In this document: piece by piece, positions 7,272-11,395 of the stretch | Layout: each line of letters starts with the position of its first letter | Position numbering within the stretch: position 1 is the stretch's first letter | Source: JBEBGV01 sp040081265 | GTDB lineage: Bacteria > Acidobacteriota > Vicinamibacteria > Vicinamibacterales > UBA2999 | Assembly: GCA_040081265.1 (NCBI GenBank) | Contig: JBEBGV010000104.1 | Span: 1 to 11,395, forward strand | Reading direction: 5' to 3' | DNA length: 11,395 nucleotides | Notes under the pieces: generated by a model | Told to the model about the DNA's origin: nothing | The model's input: the letters and a program-made list of their open reading frames with translations, nothing else | Databases searched by the model: none | Position numbers and translations under genes: made by a program

Positions 7272-8044
7272 CAGCTGGCCACTTCGTCGTTGGCGCCGAT
7301 GATCGCGCCGACGATCTCCTCGGCGCTCGACTCCGCGACTGCGAATCGACCGACTCGCCGTCCGAGCCGAAGCACCTCGACACGATCTGCCACATCCATC
7401 ACCTCGGGCACGCTGTGACTGATCAGTACGACGGACACGCCGCGGTCGCGCACCCGGCGAATCAGATCGAGGACGTTTCGGGTTTGGCGTACACCGAGTG
7501 CGGCAGTGGGTTCGTCCATGAACAGCACGTAACGCGCCCACGTCACCGCACGACTGACGGCGATGCCTTGCCGCTGTCCGCCCGACATGTTGCCGACCTC
7601 GCCGTGCACCGAGGTGACCGTGACGTTGAGCGACTCGAAGGTTTCGGCCGCCTGGCGGCGCATCGCCTTGTTGTCGAGGACGCCAAGCACACCGAGGAAT
7701 CCGCGTCTGCGGATCTCGCGTCCGAGAAACAGGTTGGCTGCCGGATCGAGCGTATCTGCCAGGCTGAGATCCTGGTAGACGGTCTCGATCCCGGCGTCGC
7801 GGGCCTCGACCGGCGACGCGAACGACACCTCACGACCCGCAACACGAATGCTGCCACCGTCGGGCCGATGGACACCAGCCAGAACCTTGACGAGCGTACT
7901 CTTACCGGCACCGTTGTCGCCCATCAGTGCGACCACCTCACCCGGGTACACGTCGAAGTCAACCGACCGCAGCGCCTCGACCTGTCCGAACGACTTCACA
8001 AGCGCCTGTGCGGACAGCACGGGTGAAATGTTCGATACGACCAT
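7271..8044 (-). CDS. Sugar ABC transporter ATPase, single-domain (FrcA-type)
   Basis: This 257-aa ATPase has one nucleotide-binding domain, half the length of RbsA/XylG, and thus resembles the FrcA type that must dimerise. Walker A is GDNGAGKST (42-50), the Q-loop TVYQD (88-92), and the signature MSGGQ (153-157, Met replacing the usual Leu). Walker B is VLFMDEP (172-178) and the switch His is His210 in LISHS. It powers uptake through the permease encoded next, whose ATG overlaps its TGA. It is the first gene of the sugar operon. No Shine-Dalgarno precedes the ATG, while a good -10 box ends only 6 nt upstream, so translation probably begins on a leaderless mRNA. Confidence 0.95.
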   Translation of the reverse strand: MVVSNISPVLSAQALVKSFGQVEALRSVDFDVYPGEVVALMGDNGAGKSTLVKVLAGVHRPDGGSIRVAGREVSFASPVEARDAGIETVYQDLSLADTLDPAANLFLGREIRRRGFLGVLGVLDNKAMRRQAAETFESLNVTVTSVHGEVGNMSGGQRQGIAVSRAVTWARYVLFMDEPTAALGVRQTRNVLDLIRRVRDRGVSVVLISHSVPEVMDVADRVEVLRLGRRVGRFAVAESSAEEIVGAIIGANDEVAS

Positions 8045-8050
8045 TCAGCG

Positions 8051-8080
8051 ATCATATTCTGTTCTTTTAGCTACCGTCAA
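8051..8080 (-). promoter_or_regulatory. Promoter of the sugar operon (leaderless)
   Basis: On the minus strand, TTGACG (8075-8080) and TATGAT (8051-8056) are separated by 18 nt, both close to the sigma-70 consensus. The -10 box ends 6 nt before the ATG at 8044, so transcription should begin at or next to the start codon. The region is distinctly AT-richer than its surroundings. Confidence 0.7.
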
Positions 8081-8095
8081 GTGTTTACTTCACAC
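8081..8095. promoter_or_regulatory. Candidate operator between divergent -35 boxes
   Basis: GTGTTTACTTCACAC has GTGT/ACAC ends and a partly symmetric core. It overlaps the -35 box of the plus-strand promoter and abuts that of the minus-strand operon, so one bound repressor could close both. The DeoR protein encoded in the operon is the obvious candidate. The symmetry is imperfect. Confidence 0.35.
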
Positions 8096-8112
8096 GGTCG
8101 AACTGTTAGATT
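8084..8112 (+). promoter_or_regulatory. Divergent promoter of the SIS gene
   Basis: TTTACT (8084-8089) and TAGATT (8107-8112) are 17 nt apart. The -10 box ends 8 nt before the ATG at 8121, and no ribosome site is present, so this transcript also appears leaderless or nearly so. The two -35 boxes of the divergent promoters are separated by only 3 nt. Confidence 0.55.
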
Positions 8113-8120
8113 CAATCAGG

Positions 8121-9161
8121 ATGACGATCGAGCCCGAACCCCACGTCCCGTCTTACATCAACGACATCCGGGCGCAGCCGGCAGCCCTCGATGAGTTGCT
8201 CAAACAGCCTGTTCCCGCAGAGCCGACCGAGCTGCTCCAACGCCTGGAGTCGTTCGATCGCATCGTGCTGACCGGAATGGGTTCCTCGCTGCAGGGTATG
8301 TATCCCAGCTTCCTCCGCCTCGCCGCCGCCGGTCTACCCATCTGGTTCGAGGACTCCGCCGAGCTGCTCGGCTACCAGGACGGACTCCTGACCGCGCATT
8401 CGCTGCTCTGGGTGACCTCGCAATCAGGCGAGTCGGCCGAAGCGATCGCACTCCTCGACCGCGTTGCACGACCCGGCGGGCCGACCGTACTCGCCGTCAC
8501 CAACGACCTCACGAGCACACTCGCCACTTCCGCCGCCACCGTGCTACCGCTCCACTCCGGCGACGAACGCACCGTCGGCACCCGCAGCTACATCAACACG
8601 CTGGCAGTGTTCGCCAACGCAACCAGCGTCGCACTTCACGAGACACCGGACCCCGAACTCATCGAAGCGCCAGCCAAGCTTGCTGCCTACCTCGAGAAAT
8701 GGGACCAGCGAATCGAAGAGATCGACGATGCAATCCCCGGAACTCCGACCTTCGTGCTGGGACGTGGAGCATCACTCGGGTCAGCCCGCACCGGCGCCCT
8801 GATCCTCAAGGAGGCAGCTCGGCACCCTGTGGAGGGCATGAGTGTCCCTCAATTTCGCCACGGCCCACTCGAGATGGCCGACCCTACGATCACCGTAGTG
8901 CTGCTTGCCGGAGCCGACGACGACCGCAGTCGCAACGAACAAATGCGACGTGACCTCGAAGCGACCGGCGCGCGCTGCGTCTGGATCGACGCCCAACCCG
9001 ACGTCGACCCTTCCCTCACGATGCCGCACCTGCGAGGAAAGCTGGCAAGGCCCCTCGCAGAGATCCTCCCGCTCCAACTCCTCTCCGTCGTGCTCGCGCA
9101 GCGTCTCGGCCACGAACCCGGAGAGTTCCGACAGATCGAGAAGATCACCCGAACGCTGTGA
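8121..9161 (+). CDS. Double-SIS sugar-phosphate isomerase/deaminase (GlmS isomerase-like, AgaS/FrlB/SocB type)
   Basis: The 346-aa protein contains two SIS domains and no N-terminal glutaminase domain. Domain 1 has GMGSS (52-56) and TSQSGES (99-105), the phosphate-binding loop. Domain 2 has LGRGASLGSARTGALILKEA (213-232) and FRHGPLEM (246-252). The GlmS isomerase catalytic residues are matched by Glu231, His247 and Lys341 in the C-terminal QIEKITRTL tail. Relatives are GlmS itself, amino-sugar-phosphate deaminases (AgaS-like) and Amadori deglycases (FrlB, SocB). Without a glutamine-hydrolysing domain it should work in the catabolic direction, releasing ammonia or an amine. Its frame is open upstream to 7848 but that part overlaps the ATPase gene. 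It diverges from the sugar transporter operon, so its substrate is probably the phosphorylated imported compound. Confidence 0.92.
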   Translation: MTIEPEPHVPSYINDIRAQPAALDELLKQPVPAEPTELLQRLESFDRIVLTGMGSSLQGMYPSFLRLAAAGLPIWFEDSAELLGYQDGLLTAHSLLWVTSQSGESAEAIALLDRVARPGGPTVLAVTNDLTSTLATSAATVLPLHSGDERTVGTRSYINTLAVFANATSVALHETPDPELIEAPAKLAAYLEKWDQRIEEIDDAIPGTPTFVLGRGASLGSARTGALILKEAARHPVEGMSVPQFRHGPLEMADPTITVVLLAGADDDRSRNEQMRRDLEATGARCVWIDAQPDVDPSLTMPHLRGKLARPLAEILPLQLLSVVLAQRLGHEPGEFRQIEKITRTL

Positions 9162-9243
9162 ATCTCGTGCTCTCGCAACCGCGACCCACGACCGATCCCA
9201 GCTGGACACCACGGCTTCTACGCCGCCAGCGGCAGTCCCGAAC

Positions 9244-9837
9244 TCAGCGGACGGTGGCGGTTCCGGTGCCGACGATCTCGTTGAGTGTGCGCAGGGCATC
9301 TCCGAGGGGAATGGGCAGTTCGCGGGCGAGGTGGCTCCGGACGATCGCCCAGCCGATCTCGAACAACACCGCTGCAGCGACCGCCGGATCGAGCCCGGCC
9401 CGGATGGATCCATCTCGTTGGCCATCGGTCAATGTCGCTCGGATCAGTTCGGTGATGTGCTCTCGCTGAAGTTGTCGAGCGAGGGTGGCAGCGCGTTCGT
9501 CGAGCAGTTCACGATCAGCCATGAACGGAGCTGCGAGGAGGTCGTCGCGTTCGTACTGAACGATCGCGACCTCGACCAACGATCGCAGCCGAGCCAGCGG
9601 CGGCTGATCACCGCGCATCGCTCCTGCTGCGGCCTCGAGAAATCCGTCGACTGCTTGTCGGACCGTGTCCAGGTAGAGCTCCTCCTTCGATCGATAGTGC
9701 AGGTAGAGGCTCCCCTTTCCGGTCCCGGCCGCAGTGGTGATGCTCTCGACGCTCGTGTGGCGCATGCCGAACCGCCGGAAGCGATGCGACGCAGCGTTGA
9801 GCAGGCGATCTCTGGCGTCGTCCCGTCGAACATTCAT
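9244..9837 (-). CDS. TetR-family transcriptional regulator
   Basis: The 197-aa length is typical. The N-terminal three-helix DNA-binding domain covers about residues 7-55. It includes AASHRFRRFGMRHTSVESI, AAGTGKGSLYLHYRSKEELYLDTV and the canonical GKGSLYLHY recognition segment. The remaining 140 residues are helical and form the ligand-binding and dimer domain, with no recognisable ligand motif. It is transcribed divergently from the epoxide-hydrolase-like gene 40 nt away, with a palindrome between them, so it most likely represses that gene and itself. Its 3' end converges on the SIS gene across 82 nt without a clear terminator. A long antisense frame (8905-9864, plus) over this gene is a shadow. 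Confidence 0.94.
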   Translation of the reverse strand: MNVRRDDARDRLLNAASHRFRRFGMRHTSVESITTAAGTGKGSLYLHYRSKEELYLDTVRQAVDGFLEAAAGAMRGDQPPLARLRSLVEVAIVQYERDDLLAAPFMADRELLDERAATLARQLQREHITELIRATLTDGQRDGSIRAGLDPAVAAAVLFEIGWAIVRSHLARELPIPLGDALRTLNEIVGTGTATVR

Positions 9838-9860
9838 CCAGCGAGCGTACTTCTGACCGA

Positions 9861-9877
9861 ATGACTAGTCTGGTCAT
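9861..9877. promoter_or_regulatory. Probable TetR operator palindrome
   Basis: ATGACTAGTCTGGTCAT is a 17-bp palindrome with one mismatched base pair around an odd centre; it includes the perfect 8-bp GACTAGTC. A further TGACC at 9854-9858 mirrors the GGTCA arm at wider spacing. It lies between the divergent TetR and epoxide-hydrolase-like genes and touches the start codon at 9878, where a bound repressor would block initiation. Confidence 0.6.
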
Positions 9878-10261
9878 ATGTCGCCATCGGAGATCGTCAC
9901 TGCATTCATCACCGCCATCGAGGCCAAGGACATCGAGGCCGCGGTCGCGCTCGCTGCCGAGAACATCTCCTACGAGAACATGCCCACGTCGCCCATCGTC
10001 GGCCACCCAGGCCTGACCGCGACCCTGCAAGCCTTCCTCGAGCCCGCGGCCGCTGTCGAGTGGCAGATACTCGAGCAGTGGGAGGTCGGTCGTGTGGTGA
10101 TCAACGAGCGTCTCGACCGGTTCCAGGTCGGCACAGGTTGGCTCGAGCTGCCCATCGCCGGGGTCTTCACCATTGACGACGACAACAAGATCGCTGTGTG
10201 GCGGGACTACTTCGACATGGGCACCTACACCCGACAGTTCGCCGCGCTGACCAGCCAATGA
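9878..10261 (+). CDS. Limonene-1,2-epoxide hydrolase-like protein (SnoaL/NTF2 fold)
   Basis: This 127-aa protein matches the small cone-shaped NTF2-like fold. Residues equivalent to the five catalytic residues of Rhodococcus limonene-1,2-epoxide hydrolase are present. SYENMP gives Tyr32 and Asn34 (water positioning), NERLDRF gives Arg78 and Asp80, and WRDYFD gives Asp110, which correspond to Tyr53, Asn55, Arg99, Asp101 and Asp132. This makes true epoxide hydrolysis more likely than for most SnoaL-like proteins. Between them, ELPIAGVFTIDDDNKI forms the central strands. There is no Shine-Dalgarno; a TAGTCT -10-like box lies 7 nt before the ATG, suggesting a leaderless start. Its TGA overlaps the ATG of the thioesterase gene. 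It is likely controlled by the divergent TetR protein. Substrate unknown: a terpene, steroid or lipid epoxide are possibilities. Confidence 0.87.
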   Translation: MSPSEIVTAFITAIEAKDIEAAVALAAENISYENMPTSPIVGHPGLTATLQAFLEPAAAVEWQILEQWEVGRVVINERLDRFQVGTGWLELPIAGVFTIDDDNKIAVWRDYFDMGTYTRQFAALTSQ

Positions 10262-10659
10262 CCGAACTGCGCGACGACGCGACCTTCCCCCTGAAGGAAT
10301 ACCTCGCCTTCACCATCGAACGCGGCGACGGCCGGGCGACAGCGACGCTCACCCTCGACGCTCGCCACTTGAACCCGAACGACGTTGCTCATGGTGCGGT
10401 CGCGTTCACGCTCATGGACACTGCCATGGGTGCGGCCGTGATGACCGTGCTCGACGACGGACAGCGGTGCGCCACCATCGAGATCCACACCCGCTTCCAC
10501 CGAGGTGCCGCCGGTGGTGTGCTCACGGCCGAAGCGACCGTGCTCACCGCTGGGCGGACCATCGTTCATCTGCAGGCCCGCACCCACGACGCCTCCGGCA
10601 ATCTCATCGCCAGCGCGACCGGCAGCTTCGCCGTCATCCAGCCGCGACCTCCCGACTGA
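10258..10659 (+). CDS. PaaI-type hotdog-fold acyl-CoA thioesterase
   Basis: The 133-aa protein is the usual size of a PaaI/4HBT thioesterase. LNPNDVAHGAVAFTLMDTAM (38-57) is the central hotdog helix with its HG motif (His45-Gly46) and the conserved acidic Asp54 expected in the active site. EIHTRFHRGAAGG and LTAEATVLTAGRTIVHLQAR form the following strands, and ASATGSFAVI the last. It would hydrolyse a CoA thioester such as an aryl-acetyl-, enoyl- or hydroxyacyl-CoA. The chosen ATG overlaps the stop of the epoxide-hydrolase-like gene (ATGA), so the two are coupled and should serve one pathway, perhaps degradation of a hydrophobic or aromatic compound. The frame stays open upstream to 10198 inside the previous gene, which is not used. 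Confidence 0.9.
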   Translation: MTELRDDATFPLKEYLAFTIERGDGRATATLTLDARHLNPNDVAHGAVAFTLMDTAMGAAVMTVLDDGQRCATIEIHTRFHRGAAGGVLTAEATVLTAGRTIVHLQARTHDASGNLIASATGSFAVIQPRPPD

Positions 10660-10719
10660 TCAAACTCATACGCGCGTCCTCCCGGCGCAGGCTGATCAAG
10701 CGGCCGCAACACGCAGCCC

Positions 10720-10749
10720 TTGACTTCTCATAGGTATCCTATGTATCGT
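10720..10749 (+). promoter_or_regulatory. Promoter of the redoxin-protoglobin operon
   Basis: TTGACT (10720-10725) and TATCGT (10744-10749) are 18 nt apart. Transcription would start about 7 nt after the -10 box, at the ATG at 10756, again a leaderless arrangement. The -10 box is weak, which suits a regulated promoter. Confidence 0.5.
10729..10743. promoter_or_regulatory. Operator-like perfect-arm palindrome in the redoxin promoter
   Basis: CATAGGTATCCTATG has perfect 6-bp arms (CATAGG/CCTATG) around TAT and lies entirely in the spacer between the -35 and -10 boxes, where bound protein would block RNA polymerase. A second, shorter palindrome ATCCTATGGAT follows at 10751-10761 over the start codon. 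No regulator gene is visible next to it within the window. Confidence 0.6.
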
Positions 10750-10758
10750 GATCCTATG
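10736..10758 (+). repeat. Two direct ATCCTATG repeats 15 bp apart
   Basis: ATCCTATG occurs at 10736-10743 and again at 10751-10758. The first copy is also the right arm of the 15-bp palindrome. A 15-bp period puts the copies about one and a half helical turns apart, so they may mark two half-sites for the same regulator. Confidence 0.55.
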
Positions 10759-11337
10759 GATATGGGTACAGGGGAGCAGATAGCGCCGTCACTCGAAGTG
10801 TCGAGGTGGTTCAACACCGAGGCGCCAATGTCGCTGACGGACCTGCGCGGTCAGGTCGTGGTGATCGAAGCGTTCCAGATGCTGTGCCCGGGATGTGTCA
10901 GCTACGGCCTGCCGCAGGCGCAACGAATCGTCGACACGTTCGGTAGTGACGTGACAGTGTTGGGTCTGCACACCGTGTTCGAGCACCACGCCGCAATGAC
11001 GCCGGTGTCCCTGGAAGCGTTCCTACTCGAATACCGGATCGTCTACCCGGTCGGTGTCGATGCCCACGACCAGCAGGGCGGGACGCCGATCACGATGTCC
11101 CGTTACCAGCTGCGCGGCACACCCAGCCTGGTCCTGATCGATCGCGCCGGCCGCATACGTCTCAACGCGTTCGGCCACATCGACGACCTGACCGTCGGCG
11201 CGACCCTGGCCCGACTCATCGACGAAGCACCACCCGCTACGCCGACGCCACCCACGACACCGATCATGGCGTGCGATCCCGATCAGGGCTGCGCGCTCCC
11301 GACCGACACGAACCCGACCAAGGAGACACACCGATGA
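10756..11337 (+). CDS. Thioredoxin-like redoxin with CPGC centre and Cys-containing tail
   Basis: Starting at ATG 10756 the protein is 193 aa. DLRGQVVVIEAFQ (29-41) leads into the redox motif CPGC (44-47), as in TlpA/AhpC-TSA-like redoxins. RYQLRGTPSLVLID (117-130) carries the cis-proline (Pro123) facing the active site, and AGRIRLNAFGHID follows. A Pro/Thr linker (160-169) then joins a tail with CDPDQGC (173-179), a second Cys pair unusual for the fold. There is no signal peptide or membrane segment, so it is cytoplasmic. The frame is open from a TTG at 10720, but that codon is the -35 box; ATGs at 10741 and 10762 are alternatives. It precedes, with an ATGA overlap, a probable protoglobin. 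Likely a peroxide-, nitrosative- or disulfide-handling protein; the substrate is not determined. Confidence 0.85.
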   Translation: MDMGTGEQIAPSLEVSRWFNTEAPMSLTDLRGQVVVIEAFQMLCPGCVSYGLPQAQRIVDTFGSDVTVLGLHTVFEHHAAMTPVSLEAFLLEYRIVYPVGVDAHDQQGGTPITMSRYQLRGTPSLVLIDRAGRIRLNAFGHIDDLTVGATLARLIDEAPPATPTPPTTPIMACDPDQGCALPTDTNPTKETHR

Positions 11338-11395
11338 CCACTGACATCGCCGGCTACACCTACGACACCAACCTTGCGACCTCACCGGTCAGCCT
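11334..11395 (+). CDS. Probable protoglobin (partial, N-terminal 20 codons only)
   Basis: An ATG overlapping the redoxin stop codon, preceded by AAGGAG with an 8-nt spacing, opens a frame that runs off the right edge. The 20 visible residues contain IAGYTYDT and SPVSL. These match the remembered start of protoglobin-domain proteins, which begin IPGYTYG and continue with a P-hydrophobic-L-E-D-L segment before the first globin helix. Protoglobins bind heme and interact with O2, CO or NO. The heme-ligating helices are outside the window, so this rests on a short motif. Together with the redoxin it would make a redox or gas-response operon. The coding call is solid, the family call moderate. Confidence 0.6.
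   Translation, partial: MTTDIAGYTYDTNLATSPVS

Noticed and set aside
7272..7541. Upstream extension of the permease frame
   Set aside because: These 90 codons lie entirely inside the ATPase gene, are Arg-rich and lack the hydrophobic pattern of the permease. The ATG at 7271 with the TGATG overlap is the natural start.
8905..9864. Long plus-strand open frame (319 codons) over the TetR gene and the SIS gene end
   Set aside because: It is antisense to a clear TetR protein and overlaps the SIS gene. Its translation has low-complexity Ser/Arg/Pro composition and no recognisable domain, typical of a GC-rich shadow frame.
10656..10699. CTGATCAA repeated 36 bp apart after the thioesterase gene
   Set aside because: An 8-bp repeat containing a self-complementary TGATCA is short, and the first copy overlaps the gene's stop codon; no promoter or operator context supports a function.

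Overview
This is a GC-rich bacterial window with densely packed genes. Actinomycetota-type traits are the high GC, the frequent GTG starts, the many 4-nt ATGA/GTGA stop-start overlaps, and the first genes of transcripts that appear to lack a Shine-Dalgarno sequence. The gene set would fit an Acidimicrobiia-like environmental actinobacterium, but the lineage is an inference from style, not from a marker gene. No rRNA, tRNA, CRISPR array, insertion sequence or phage gene was seen, and no gene-free stretch exceeds about 200 bp.

Layout. (1) 1-827, minus strand: a 124-aa helical protein of unknown function, coupled by an ATGA overlap to a radical SAM enzyme that runs off the left edge. (2) 1013-2211, minus: an SRPBCC-fold protein coupled by GTGA to an ECF-type sigma factor with a Cys-containing C-terminal extension. 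(3) 2358-8044, minus: a six-gene sugar-utilisation operon in the order ABC ATPase, permease, lipoprotein substrate-binding protein, ROK kinase, DeoR-family regulator, Gfo/Idh/MocA dehydrogenase, with a possible 38-aa ORF at its end. (4) 8121-9161, plus: a divergent double-SIS sugar-phosphate isomerase/deaminase that shares the 76-bp promoter region of the operon. (5) 9244-10659: a TetR regulator facing an epoxide-hydrolase-like gene and a coupled hotdog thioesterase, with a palindrome between them. (6) 10756 to the right edge, plus: a redoxin with a CPGC centre followed, with an ATGA overlap, by the first 20 codons of a probable protoglobin. A 15-bp perfect-arm palindrome lies inside the redoxin promoter.

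How they work together. Regions 3 and 4 form one module. Uptake by a RbsC-type ABC importer would be followed by phosphorylation by the ROK kinase, NAD(P)-dependent oxidation by the Gfo/Idh enzyme, and isomerisation or deamination/deglycation by the SIS enzyme, with the DeoR protein sensing a phosphorylated intermediate. An SIS enzyme with all GlmS isomerase catalytic residues but no glutaminase domain points to an amino sugar or Amadori-type substrate. The substrate itself cannot be read from sequence. Region 5 looks like a small TetR-controlled hydrolase/thioesterase unit, and region 6 like a redox or gas-responsive unit. These two and the sigma/SRPBCC pair are probably independent of the sugar module.
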